Below, one piece after another: positions 9,978 to 22,262 of a stretch of DNA of 64,000 nt. Made by a program: the position numbers and the translations under genes. Source of the DNA: Cryptomeria japonica (lineage: Eukaryota; Streptophyta; Pinopsida; Cupressales; Cupressaceae); assembly GCF_030272615.1 (NCBI RefSeq), contig NC_081414.1:2605501-2669500 (forward strand), written 5' to 3'. Every line of letters starts with the position of its first letter. The stretch's first letter is position 1. Under the pieces are notes generated by a model. It was not told where the DNA came from and ran no database searches. It saw nothing but the letters and a program-made list of their open reading frames with translations.

Positions 9978-11629
9978 GTAAGTGTGTAGGGGAAAAAGTG
10001 AGACTAGGCTAACATGTCCTAATCCTACCTTTTGACACACATTGTGGAATACGAAAGAGCCTAGAGGTATCACACAATTGGCTACTTCTTTTTTTGTGAA
10101 AGAGAGAGCCACGGGCTACCTATTAGGGTTTCTATTCCTTTGTTGTAATTGAAAGATAAAATGATACAAGTTCAATTCCTAACCCAAAGTGCAAGTATGA
10201 ACAAGATTACAGAATTGAGATTAAACAATGGAAAGTTGTAAACACAAGGACAAGACAAGAATGCAGATGCGTACCCGGAGTTGAAATCTGAGTGAAAATG
10301 TTCGGGACAGGGGCGCAGGTGCCACTGTCCTGATTCTGCTCTTGAAACTGCACCTGAAACTACTGTTTGGTAACCTGAAAAGCTGTCTGAAACTTGCTGT
10401 CTAACAGAAGGACCAGGGTGCCCAGGGACCAGGGCTCCTAACGCCCCTGTCCTGGCAGGACCAGGGCGCCCCACGCCCCTGTCCTGGTCTTGTGCTCTGA
10501 AATTTGGTGTGAAGTTCAGTCTCTGTCTGCTTCTGCTGGATCTGCAACTTGCGGCGTCATCCGAATCCCGAAACCTGCACTTATATCTGAAAAGGTATGG
10601 TGGGCGGCTATATAGGGTTTTGCCTTAGTCAAACCCCCACTTTGGTGGTTTCCACCTCCACGAATAGCCAAGTTGTATTGTAAAAGTAGTGTGTGTGCAG
10701 ACCTTGTGTGTGTGCAAGATCCTAAAATGCAAGTAAGCAAACTAGAGCAACCTAGAAAGTAAACCCTAGTTGCTTGTAAATGATAATGTAAATGCTCCAA
10801 ATCAAGATGCAAAGTGATCTAAAGCATGAATATAAATGATGTAATGAAGCTTATGCAAAGACTTGAAAACAACATGAAATCATACCCAACCCCAAGGGAG
10901 GGGTACAAGCCAATCTTCAGTCGGTGATCCCCTATTGCTCTTCAATATCTTCAAAGCCCTAAATGGATGAATGAAATTGATGAATGCTTGATGGATGGAT
11001 GTTGAATGTTGTTGAAGTCTTCAAAGATCTTCTCTTTCGCTGCATAGAAGGTCCTTTTAGCCAAAATCCGGATCCTTTCAAATGAAGAAAGAGAGCTCTT
11101 ATATATGAAACCCTAGGTCTTAATTTCAACTTTTGGCCGACCTAGAGATTGAATCTCCTGCCAATTTCTTGGGGTTAAGCTTTATTTATGATTGGATTGT
11201 GCTCCTAAAATTTTGGGAAAAATGTCCAGGACCGTGTGCACTCCGGGCGCCATGGTCCCGACAACTTTCACCAAATTTTCAGGGCCGTCGGATATGATGA
11301 TTTTAGAGAGAATCCCGAAGTTACAGGTGATTTCGAGATGTTTTGACCCCCGAAATCAAGCCCTCGAGTTCAAAATAGGACCTAATTAGGGTTTTTGATT
11401 AAATGATGTATTGGAGGAATAAAATGAAAGGGGCACACTTTAATGAAAAGGGCCCAACTTTATGATGTGGAAGATGATGAAATAGGACCTTAGACCTAAT
11501 TAATTTGATTAATTAAGTGCTAAAGGGGAAATGCAATGCAAAATGCAAAATGCGCCAAGGCGGGTGCTAAACTAGGTGTGAAATTGTACCATCCTAGCAA
11601 GTGCGTACAATTTACAACGCTACAGTAAG
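9978..11629 (-). mobile_element. Solo LTR of the G1 family with 5-bp target duplication
   Basis: The LTR spans 9983-11624 (1642 bp) and matches the G1 LTR end to end. It is flanked by GTAAG at 9978-9982 and 11625-11629. No internal region remains, so it most likely arose by recombination between the two LTRs of a full insertion. It carries degenerate GC dyads near 10402-10496 and the hairpin module at 11229-11258. Confidence 0.93.
11229..11258. repeat. Hairpin module in the solo LTR
   Basis: Arms GGACCGTG (11229-11236) and CATGGTCC (11251-11258) pair over 8 bp with one G-U if transcribed. The sequence between contains GTGCAC and GGCGCC palindromes overlapping the arms. Confidence 0.6.
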
Positions 11630-12499
11630 TTGAAGAAGACTCTTTATGGACTAAAACAAGCACATATATCATATTATAGGGTATGTGCACCAAGTTGTGG
11701 TACCAAAAGAGGGTCTTAAGATGCCACTTTTTTTTTCTTCTGAAATCAGCAAAGTCTGAACTTCAACAAAAAATTGAACATAGTTACACTCCAAATTAGA
11801 AGATGCAACACGAACAAAAGTTAGAGTGCTTCGAGTCTACTTTCTAAACTAGTAATTTGTTTTGAAAATGGTGGAGATTAAGGGCTTAAAAAAGGGGGGC
11901 CACAAAAAGTGGTCCTTTTTCTATGCAAAAAACATAACATAGCATATGTTGTGGCCCCCCTAAAATGTTAACTTTTTTTTTTGAATTTTTGAAATCACTT
12001 CGATGAGAAATTAGCTAACACCTTGTAGTTTATGCCAGATTTTTCAGTTAATTTTTTAATGAGTATATGATTTTTTACTAACTTTCGAAGTGGACACATC
12101 CTAAAAAAAAAAATTTGAGCGCACTCCCCCCTAAAATTATTGAAAACTAATAAAAAATTAAAACTTTTTTTTTAAATGTGTAGAATGGAGCCTAGTTTCT
12201 AAAAATGTAAGTTTTTTCAAAATTTGATGAACGTGTAAAAAACTATAGACAAAATAGTGCATGTTGGTTTTTGACCAAAAACGGACACACTAACAAAATA
12301 AATTATAGATGAAAGCCTTAACGAAATCAAAATGTGAAAAAAATTACATGCTTGGATAGATAAGAGAGAGCTTGAAGTTGCTATGGTGAATTTTTTAGTT
12401 TCATTGAACAAGTGCAAACATGATGGAGAGCATGGCCAAAAATATGTGAAATTTTCTAATCTTCTGATAAAATCACGTCACGGGCCTAAAATGGTCGTC

Positions 12500-12546
12500 C
12501 AGCCCTTTGGGTTGGATGCCCAAGTACAATCCAACCCAAAGGGTTG
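12500..12546. repeat. 18-bp inverted repeat, 11-bp spacer
   Basis: Arms 12500-12517 and 12529-12546 (CAGCCCTTTGGGTTGGAT and its near-exact complement) differ by at most one pair. The spacer is short, giving a stable hairpin. Confidence 0.7.
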
Positions 12547-12700
12547 ATGGTTTCCAAAAAAAAAAACATTTGGCAAGCACCAAATTTTAAAAAATAATTT
12601 TCTAAATTTGGCGAGCACCAAATGCTTTGCATTATCCAATTTTTCAACTTGGCACATTTTTTAACTTGGGTACAAGTTATACCCACCCTGGTAGGAGAAT

Positions 12701-12747
12701 ATATACATGAAATATAACATATTCTTTAAGTTATATTTCATGTATAT
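12701..12747. repeat. 18-bp perfect AT-rich inverted repeat
   Basis: Arms 12701-12718 (ATATACATGAAATATAAC) and 12730-12747 are exact inverted repeats around an 11-base spacer. It is of the size of a small hairpin or a miniature foldback element. Confidence 0.75.
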
Positions 12748-12869
12748 ATTGGCAAGATGTTTGAGAGTGGTTTCACCTCTATAGGAGTTATAATGTAGAT
12801 TCTAGTTTTTAGAGGATCATATAAAATTTCAGACAGTCAAATTTCAGTAATCAGCATGCTCCTATAAGC

Positions 12870-14183
12870 ATTCTTTATCTCTATATATCACTCTCTTTAT
12901 CTTCCCAAACTCTAGACCTATCTCTCGCCCTCTCTTGTCTCGATCACTTCTCTCTCCACTCTCTAGGTATATCCCACCCTCTCTACCTTTCATTCCTTCC
13001 TTAACCCCATTTCTATCCTTGACTCCTTCCCTTTCTCTTCTTCTCTATCATTATCTTATTATTTCTTTCCCATCCCTCCCTATTCACCTCAATACCTTTC
13101 CCTCCCTATATTATTACCCACCTCTCTCTCCTCCTCTAGTTTTCTCACCTATCTAATTGTCCACCCTCTAGTTCTCTCCCTCTATCTCCATCTTTCTCTC
13201 CCTTCCCCCTTACCCCTATCCATTTATGAACTCTCTCCCTCTTTTATTTCTCTCTCCATACCTATCTATCTCCTCATTCCCTAGCTCTTTGACTCCCTCC
13301 ATATCTACCTCTCCATCCATGCCCTCTTACTCTTTTATTTTCTCTTTTATCTATTCCTCTCCATTGTCTAGGTTGTCACCTCTCCCTCCTACTTTCTCTC
13401 CCTCCCTCTCTCAAATTTCTAGGTTTCTCCCTCGTTCTGTCTCCACCTCTACATCTCTACATCCATGTCTCATTAGGAACCTATCTCTATACCCCTCTAT
13501 CCATATCTCCCCTCTCTCCCAACTAGGTATTTAACCTCTTTATCACCCTCTATCTATCCCTGAGCTCTAGTTCTCTCCCTTCCTTTCCACCTCTCTCTCT
13601 CTCTCTCTCTCCATCACATCTTACCCATCTCCCTTTATGAATTTTCTCCTTCTTTTATCTCTTCCAACACCTCTTTATCTCCCATAAACTCTAGACATAC
13701 TACTCTCCCTCTCTTCTCTCTACCCCCTCTAGGTCTCTCCTATACTCTCTCCCTCTCTCTCTCTCTCACCTTCCCTCCTTATCTCCATATATATCCTTCT
13801 CTCCCTCCATCTCTATTCTCCTCCTATTGTTTCTCTCCATACTATCTTTGTTCTCTTCATCACTACTTGCCCCTCCTGATCTCTCTCTCCATACATATTT
13901 TTCTCCTTCCCTCCTTCTTTACCTCTCTACCACTCCCTCTTTGTATCATTACCCACCTCTCTCACCCCCTCTATCTCCCTCACCTCTATCTTTCCACCCT
14001 TGGTCTCTCACCTCTCTCTTCCTAGCCTCTAGATCACTCAGCTCTATATCTCTATCTTCTCTAATCCTTTCCTCTTCACCTCCTTACCCCTCTTTCTCTC
14101 TTTGTGAACTTATATATCTTATTTTATTCTCTCTCTCCCTCACCTATCTACCTCTTCCCTCTCTCTATCCCAATCACTCCCTA

Positions 14184-14270
<87 letters not shown>

Positions 14271-14330
14271 TATTCCCTCTCTCACCTTCTCTCTCCCTCC
14301 CCTCTATAAGTCATCACCTCTCCCTCCCCT
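12870..14330. repeat. Pyrimidine-rich (CT/CCT) repeat tract
   Basis: About 1.4 kb almost wholly C and T on the plus strand, with recurring TCTCTCC, CCCTCT and CCACCTCT. Long Ser/Leu-rich ORFs here are products of composition. The last part, with a phrase about Ctccattgtctctttgttctc, is closely repeated on the far side of the satellite (from about 16836). Confidence 0.85.
14189..14268. repeat. (CT)n microsatellite, about 80 bp
   Basis: Uninterrupted CT dinucleotides. Confidence 0.95.
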
Positions 14331-16835
14331 TAGGATCCCATATGACCCCTAATGACTCCATATGACCCCTTAGGACACTATATAACCCCTCAAGACACCA
14401 TATGATCCATTTTAACATCATAGTACATGACATGACCCCTTAGGACACCATATGACCCCTTAGGACAATATGGCCTCTTAAGGGTCATATGGTGTTCTAA
14501 CACATGTGTGGCCCCTTAGGAGCCCATATGACTCCTCAGGATGCCATATGGTATATGACTCCTCAAGACACCATAAGGCCATTTTTAACATCCGAGTATG
14601 TACGACATGATCCCTTAGGACAATATGATATCCTAAGGGTTCAAATGGTGTCTTGACACATGTATGGCCCTTTAGGACCCCATATGACCCCTAACGACAC
14701 CATATGACCCCTTAGTACCCCATATGTCCCCTAACAACACCATATGACCCCTTTGGGCCAAATAATGTTTTAATGGGTCATATGGTGTCCTAAGGGGTCA
14801 TATAGTGTTCTAACATATTTGTGGCCCCTTAGGACCACATATGACCCCTTAGGACCATATGATGTCCTAATGAGTCATACGGTGTCCTAAGGGGTCATAT
14901 GGTGTTCTAACACATTTGTGACCCCTTAGGACCCCTTAGGACCATATGATGTCCTAATGGGTCATATTGTGTCCTAAGGGGTCATATGGTGTTCTAACAC
15001 ATGTGTGGCCCCTTAGGACCCCAAATGACCCCTAACAATACCATATGACCCCTTAGGACACCATATGACCTCTAACAACACCATATGACCCCTTAGGATA
15101 CTATATGACCCTCAGCACACCATATGATCCTATACGACCCCATATGACCCCTCAAGACACCATATGACTCCTTAAGACATCATATGACCCTTAGGAAACC
15201 ATATGATCCATTTTAAAATCTTAGTAAACGACATGACCCCTTAGGACACCATATGACCACTTAGGACACCATATGAACCCTTAGGACCACATGATGGTCC
15301 TAAGGGGTTGTATGGTGTTCTAACACATGTGTGGCCCCTTAGGACCCCATATGACCCCTAACAATACTATATGACACCTCAGGACACCATATGGACCCTT
15401 CTAACATCCTATTACATGACATGACCCCTTAGGACACCATATGACCCCTTTAAACATCCCAGTACATGACATTATCCCTTAGGACACCATATGACCCCTT
15501 AGGACAACATGCTTTCCTAAGGGGTCATATGGTGTTCTAACACATGAGTGGCCCCTTGGGACCCCAAATGACCCCTAACAACACCATATGACCCCTTGGA
15601 ACACCATATGACCTCTAACAACACCATATGACCCCTTAGGACACTATATGACCCTTAGGGCACCATATGACCACTTAGAACCTCATATGACCCCTTAGGA
15701 CATCATGTGGTCCTAAGGGGTCATCTGGTGTCATATGGGATTATATGGTGTCCTAAGGGGTCATATGGTGTTCTAACACATGTGTGGCCCCTTAGGACCC
15801 CAAACAAACTCTGAGGACACCATATGACCCCTTAGGACACCATATGACCTCTAACAACATCGTATGATGCCTTAGGACACTATATGACCCTCAGAACACC
15901 ATATGACCCCTTAGGACCCCATATGATCAGTTAGGACCCCATATTACCCCTCATAACACAATATGACCCATTTTAACATCCTAGTACACGACATGACCCC
16001 TTAGGACACCCTATGACCCCATAAGACCACATAATGTTCTAAGGGGTCATATGGTGTTGTTAGGGTTAATATGGGATCCTAAGGGGCCACACCTGTGTTA
16101 AAACACCATATGAACCCTTAGGACACCATATGACCCCTTAGGACATCATGTCATCCTAAGGGGTCATATGGTGTCCTAAGGGGTCATATGGTGTCCTGAG
16201 GGGTCATATGGTTCCCTAAGGGATCATATGGTGCCCTAAGGGGTCATATGGTGTTCTAAAATATTGTGGCCCCTTAAGACCCCATATGACCCCTAACACC
16301 ATATGACCCCTTAGGACCAAATGATATCCTAATGGGTCATATGGTGTTCTAAGGGGTCATATGGTGTTTTGACACATGTGTGGCCCCTTAGGACCTCGTA
16401 TGACCCCTAAAAACACCATATGACCCCTTAGGACACCATATGACCCCTTAGGACCATATGATGTCCTAATAGGTCATATGTTGTTCTAAAGGGTCATATG
16501 ATGTCCTAAATGGTCATATGATGTCCTAATGGGTCATATGGTGTCCTAAAGGGTCATATGTGTAGCCCTCGAGGACCCCACATGACCCCTAACGACACCA
16601 TATGACCCCTTAGGACACCATATGGCCTCTAAAGACATCATATGACCCCTTGGGACACTATATGATCTGGGACACTATATGATTCTCATGACACCATATG
16701 ACCCCTCAGGATACCATATGACCCCTTAGGACACTATATGACCCCTTAAAACATCATATGACCCCTCAGGATACCATATGACCCCTTAGGACACTATATG
16801 ACCCCTTAAAACATCATATGACCCATTTTAACATT
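14331..16835. repeat. Satellite of 20-bp units in both orientations
   Basis: About 2.5 kb of the unit ccatatgaccccttaggaca and its reverse complement, in alternating blocks and with point changes. Each unit has a CATATG palindrome and a CCTTAGG or CCTAAGG core. A longer spacer (ttctaacacatgtgtggcc) recurs at roughly 14500, 14800, 14895, 14990, 15315, 15535, 15770, 16250 and 16370, suggesting a higher-order repeat. There are no conserved units with unique spacers, so this is not CRISPR. Confidence 0.93.
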
Positions 16836-17295
16836 TCTCTTCTCCTCCTATTATTTCTCTCCATTGTCTCTTTGTTCTCTTCATCACTACCTCTTCTTCC
16901 CAATCTCTCTCTCCATACCTATGTTTCTCCTTGCCTCCTTCTTTACCTCTCTACCTCTCCATCTAGGTCTAATTACCCACTTGTCTCTCCCCCTCGATCT
17001 CTCTCATCTCTATATTTTCACCCTAGGTCTCTCACCTCTCTCTTCCTAGGCTCTAGATCTCTCACCTCTACATCTCTCTCCTCTATAATTCTTTCCTCTC
17101 TACCTCCTTACCCCTCTTTCTCTCTTATTTTCCTCTCTCTCTCCCTTACCTATCTACCTCTTCCCTCTCTTGGTCTCTCAGTCTCTCCCTACCCACCTCT
17201 CCCTCTTTTCTTATCTCTCTCTTTCTCTTCATTCTTCCCTCTCTCCTTTTCTCTCTCCCTTCCTTCTCTGTTCATCACCTCTCCCTCCCTTGTAC
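16836..17295. repeat. Second pyrimidine-rich tract flanking the satellite
   Basis: Same composition as 12870-14330, with a close match to 13815-14320 in the same order. The satellite is thus bounded by direct repeats of CT-rich DNA. Confidence 0.8.
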
Positions 17296-17394
17296 ATTAT
17301 TTATATAATAGGTTGTAGAATATAAGGTTTAGGGTATAGGGTACATGATTGATGGTGCATAGTTTAGGGCACATAGGGTTGAGGGTATCGATTG
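17296..17394. other. Junction between CT-rich tract and L1
   Basis: About 100 bp with several GGGTATAGGG and TTTAGGG-like phrases. Homology to L1 internal sequence begins at about 17395. Confidence 0.5.
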
Positions 17395-17818
17395 TATTTC
17401 TCTCTTTCTAGATCTCTTACTTTATCCTCGGTTGTCCTCAATGCATCAAGATTTTCAGTCATCTGTGTGCTGAAATGTTCATGTTCTCTTTTCATTGCTT
17501 TCAGTTGATCAGCCAGCGCTTTGTTCTTTTCTTTCAATACTCCAATCATTTCTTCAGTTTCTTCAGATATATTGTTCTCAGATGATGTCTCAATTTGTTC
17601 CACTAACTCTTGAGAGTCCTGCAAATCATCAGATAATCTTCTTCTTACTTTCAGAGATTTTTGCATTTGTCTTTGCATGTCTGCAATTACTTGATTAGCA
17701 TGATCCAGTTCTTCTTGCAGATATACAATCCTCTGAGATTGTTTATAGCCTTCCATTGATAAGATCTTTCTCTTTAGGTAGTTAAACCCTTTTCCAAGAT
17801 TCAAGCTCTGATACCAAT
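17395..17818 (-). pseudogene. Truncated second copy of L1 ORF1 with primer site
   Basis: From ATG at 17756 the sequence encodes the same coiled-coil N-terminus as L1 ORF1 (MEGYKQSQRIVYLQEEL) for about 120 residues, then similarity ends at about 17395. The perfect iMet primer site is at 17805-17816. This is the start of a second internal region downstream of the L1 3' LTR. Confidence 0.88.
17805..17816 (-). other. tRNA-iMet primer-binding site
   Basis: Minus strand TGGTATCAGAGC, the standard plant initiator-Met primer site, two bases from the LTR end at 17819. The other copy at 32168-32179 has one change. Confidence 0.92.
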
Positions 17819-18960
17819 TGTTAGGCCCACTATGGAAAGCTAATGTACTGAGAGGGGAGGGGTGAATCAGTACTCCAAAACTTTTCTTCAATAATAACTT
17901 TACTGTTATGCATAAACCGAATGGTGCAGTAACATAATATAAAGCTAAAACAAATAGATAACAATCATACATGATTCACTCCATAACACATATATTTTGG
18001 TTATGCAGAAACTCTTGGTTAGAGAGAAAAACTGCAGTGGGGATGGCACCCACAACTTCACTACTGCAATAATAAAGAGTGCTCGGTTAGAGCTACATGT
18101 TTAGCTATTTCTGATAGCTTACCCTGTTAGGAGTAACAAGATCTGTTAGATCTACCTTGCTAAAGGATTTTACAACAGTTCATCTAAATGTTGCACCTGG
18201 TTAGAGGCTTTACAATTTATAGACTTGATTAGAGTCTTTTACCCTGTTAAATGTTTCTCTTACAACTTCAAAATATTACAATAAAATCATTACAAATATC
18301 TACAACTTTACAGCTGGAATGTTATAGCAGATTCTATGTGCTCAGAATAAGTTACCTTGCTTATAGCATACCTCGGTAACCCATATAGTAACTCGGTAAA
18401 CCCTTCTGTTTACTCTGTTCTTCGACTGTTCTCTGAAAACCTTCTCGGTGACCTTTGTGTCTCTATAACAGTCTTCTTACACTCATGCACACACCCACTT
18501 TTTAATTCTTAACTCATCCTATATAAATAGATCTCTTATAATAGTGATCCATTCATTGCTTTGATCTTACAAATATGATTTATCGAATGAATAACCATGC
18601 AAGATATTTCATTGGTTAGATGACCTCAAAATCATACACAATCTTTAAGTGCAATTTCCAATGTGATAACGATTAGATGTGCCTCGATTTTGTAACACGT
18701 TTTCATATGTATGTCCAGGTTCAATGAATCTGGTAACACATTTAACTCGGTGTATATCAACTTGGTGTGTCATCTTTGCTACTCGGTAGACATGAAATGA
18801 TACTCGGTAGATAGCTCGGTGTATACTACGTTTTGAGACTACTTTCTTCTGTAACCGACTAGACTGTGCATACCGACTAAATATCTCGGTAGAGATAACT
18901 GACTAGAGTATATAGTATAACTTTGACATGAAACTAATGGCAACTTGATAAGTAGTAACA
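17819..18960 (-). repeat. L1 3' LTR, 1142 bp
   Basis: Begins TGTTAGGCCC and ends AGTAGTAACA on the plus strand. By eye it differs from the copy at 32182-33323 at about 50 positions, mostly transitions. The segment 18370-18890 has about eight CTCGGT hexamers. Confidence 0.93.
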
Positions 18961-18973
18961 ATCTCCCCTTTTG
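18961..18973 (-). other. L1 polypurine tract
   Basis: On the minus strand AAAAGGGGAGAT lies directly before the LTR start TGTTACTACTT, as expected for second-strand priming. About 300 bp of non-coding element sequence separate it from the end of ORF2 at 19294. Confidence 0.8.
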
Positions 18974-21900
18974 ACATTAGTTGAGATGTTTAACAAAAAC
19001 TACTTTCAAAGTTATAACTCAATAACCTATATACTTGCAAAATTTGACTATGCTGACAATATATAAAATAGTCAATAATATAATATATCCAGATATACTC
19101 CCCTTATCGATATACTGTACAAAACTCTGATTTTGCATGCTTGGTGATCTATTCTGTGTGCTTTGCTTACTGTACTGTATACTGCTCAGTGCACTACTCT
19201 TGGATACTCTACTTGCTCTACTCAGTATACTCCCCTTGTATACTATACTCCTCCAATACTGTATTACTCCCCCTTTTTTACAAACATCAAAACTTAATTA
19301 CCATTCGAGGGTGGTAAATGATCAAAAATGGATTTGTACTTGGTCCAAGCTTCGGTGAGAGCGACAGAGAGTGCATTTTTTACACTGTCCATTAAAGAAT
19401 TATGTGCTTGAATATCAGCCAATAATGATATTAAGCCATCTAGAGTGCTTCCCTCGTGTAGTAGATAGGGAGGTGGCTCGGTTGATCTGTTCTTGGACAG
19501 ATGAAAGATGAGGAAGGAATAATGTTTGTAGTGTCAATATATCCATCCTGATCTTGTGTTCTTCATTTCTTAAGTCCAATTGCTGAGCCATGAGCTGTTG
19601 TAGATTTGTATAAAAATTCTGAACTGAATTTGGCTCTGTGGTCAGCTTATTTGAGAGATCGGTGATCTCTTTCTCAATTGCCTCTATTTTGTTCTTAATG
19701 TCTTTAATGAATAAAGAAAATGTGCAGAGTTTCTGAAATAAATAAAGAATGTGCTTGAGTTGAGGAGTCAACTCAGCAATAAATTTGACAAGTTTAACTT
19801 TGCCAATAGCTATAGCTTTCTGTACCTCTTCTATCATTTTTGCAATGAGCTCTTTGTCTTTTATCTTGCTCAAATACTCCGATGCATCTACTCCAGATGT
19901 CTCTATTTTTGTTAGGAGTTCATCCAGTTGAATGTGGATGGCTACATCAGTGGATACTATAGCTTCAGGCAGCATATCTATTAAGAGTGCTTTTACCTTC
20001 TGAAGTACTTTATTTTTCTTTTGAATGGCCATTTGCTTTTCTTGTTCGGCCTTTGCTTTGCATAGTTCACCGAAATTAATGAGTGCTTGCCCCTTTAATT
20101 TTGATATATCTACATTGGGCAACACTATTGGTTTTGACAAATCAACTTTAAAACTATGCTTTTTCATCTTCTTTTCTTTACCTTTCACTGATGGAACTAA
20201 GACAAGGGCTTGTGAGGCTTGATGACCCCTGGTAGGTTGCTCAATAGAGGCAACACTTTGATTGGTTTCTTTAGCCTCTGTAGAGTCCTTTGGTGTCTCG
20301 GTACTCGGTGTCTTAGTTTCAACATTCTCAGTGTTAAAAGGTGCTTGAGATGTCTGTCCTTGAGTAGTACCTTCTCCTGTTGTAGACTTGTGACCTTTGG
20401 TGCCTTGCTCCATGTCATGAGGGGTTTCGGTTGAGACAGGTTGCTTGACCGGTGGATAAGGCTGAACTTGTTCCAAGATTGATTCACTAGATACAAGTTT
20501 TGCATATGCATTGCCTTCTATAATTTCCTGTTCCGGTGCCTCTGTATCCATGACATCTTCATCTATTTGAATGGTGTCAGTAGGGTCTTTCTCGGTAACA
20601 TCAGGATCTTGCTGGGTGACATCAACAATTTCAACTATAGCTTGCTCACCGACATCCTTGATTTTAAAGATTTCTTGCCACTTTGCTTTTGTCTCATTTT
20701 CAACTTCAATGTATAGCCCATTCATCAGTTTTAAGGCTCTCTATTTGACAAGAAACTTTGAATTGTAGGATGTCAGATGTTCCTTTATTTCAGCTACTGA
20801 CATGTCGGGAAAGAGATGAACCAGACTTCTCTCTCTGATCTATTTCTCCGAGTCCATTGCATACTTCCACCTATTATCAATATGCAAGTAAAGTTCATTT
20901 GGAAGTGACTTAGCTAGTTCCAATGGAGCTAACCAGAATTTTAGAAGTGTGCAGATGACAGCTTCTTCAATTTGTCTATTCTCATCATTATTCCTAGTTT
21001 CATACTTGACATATCTAAATGATCCAAATCCTCCATATTCTTTCAGATTGGCACCGAAGTTTTCAACACTATGTATATTTACCTTCTTTCTCTTACCAAT
21101 CTGGAATTTTCTTGCATCCTCTAATTCGATATCACTAGACTCTTTTGCCAAAATGAGTCTTCGAGTAGATTTCTTGTATGTCTTTGCTACCTTGGGAGCA
21201 GTAACACTTTTTGTTTTCTTACTCGGTGAGGCTGCAGATGCTCTTGTGTTAGGTCGCTTTGCAGGTGGAGTCGGTGAGGCCTTTGATGTGTCCCGTTTCT
21301 TTCTCTTCAACACTTTTCTCTTAGGCAATTCAGTGCTTAGTGTTATTGCTGCCTCTTGGGCTTTAGATTCCTCTTCAGTAATGGCAATGGTGCCTTTGAC
21401 AGGTGTAGAGGAAGAGTCTTCTCTGAATTTCTCTGACAATGCCTTTATCATTTTTGTTGCCTTTCTTGTAGCTTTGGGTACTACAATGCTCATCTTTACC
21501 TTTTCCTTTACTTCCTCATAGGTTCCATACCTTAGCTCAGTAGCATGCCTCGGTAATGTGAGAAATGCTTCAATTTGTTGTTGTGTGATGTCAAAGTCAA
21601 TCTCGTAACCCATTGGTGACAAAGATTGAGTCCTCGGTTCCACAAAATTCACATAACAGTAATCGGTGTCAACTTCAAAACATATATCATTTTTGTATTT
21701 CTCCACTAGCTGGGGTGGAATCCTATATCTGTTATGCATTTTCTTCTGAAATTTACTGAAGTAGTCATCCATAATATTATTGAAATTATCACCTAACTTC
21801 TTGATGAAGTCATTTATCTAATGGGTGATTGGTCGGTGTAGTTCCCAAACAACTTTACCGACTGATGGAAAGAATTTTTCAAAATAGAAAAACATGCATA

Positions 21901-22262
21901 CCAGTAATGATCCAAACTTTAGTTTATTAGCTGAGTTATTTTTCTTTGGCTTCCTGATGGTGTTCAGATTCTCAAACAGGTTCTTTAGCAACACCTCACA
22001 TAGATCAATTTTCATTCCCTTTTTCACAATTTTGTAGGCCAGGTCTACTACTGCACAGGGTACAATGTTTTCCCTTGCCGATTGGAAGAAACAGTAGCCC
22101 ATTACTCTAATGGCAAATTTTAGTTCTTCATCTGTGACATTATTCAATTTCAATCCTCTGCAATCTGATTCCACTCTGGTTAAACTGATCAATTCCTTCT
22201 GTGATATCATCTTTTGGGCTCAGGCATGATCATAAATGGGGTAACCGGTAATCAGATGAATG

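Larger units (their letters stand above)
9866..11682 (+). pseudogene. Ty1/copia RT fragment split by a solo LTR
   Basis: 9866-9982 encodes a copia RT segment around the catalytic QLDV motif (QLDVNTTFLNG, then LEEEVYVQQP) ending at VCK. After the solo LTR and its target duplication, 11630-11682 continues the same protein with LKKTLYGLKQA. The two halves join in frame once the duplicated GTAAG is counted once. The rest of the element is not recognisable here. Confidence 0.85.
11683..12869. other. Non-coding stretch with short hairpins
   Basis: No coding region is supported. It has homopolymer runs and two strong inverted repeats, listed separately. Possible remnants of small non-autonomous elements. 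Confidence 0.4.

Noticed and set aside
13827-14309. 160-residue Ser/Leu-rich ORF
   Set aside because: It lies in a CT-rich tract; any frame is open there. Same for 12935-13534 and 16818-17318.
14331-16835. CRISPR-like regularity
   Set aside because: Units repeat without unique spacers, occur in both orientations and are diverged; it is a satellite.
17330-17395. Interstitial telomere repeat
   Set aside because: Only two TTTAGGG units amid other GGG-containing phrases; no array.
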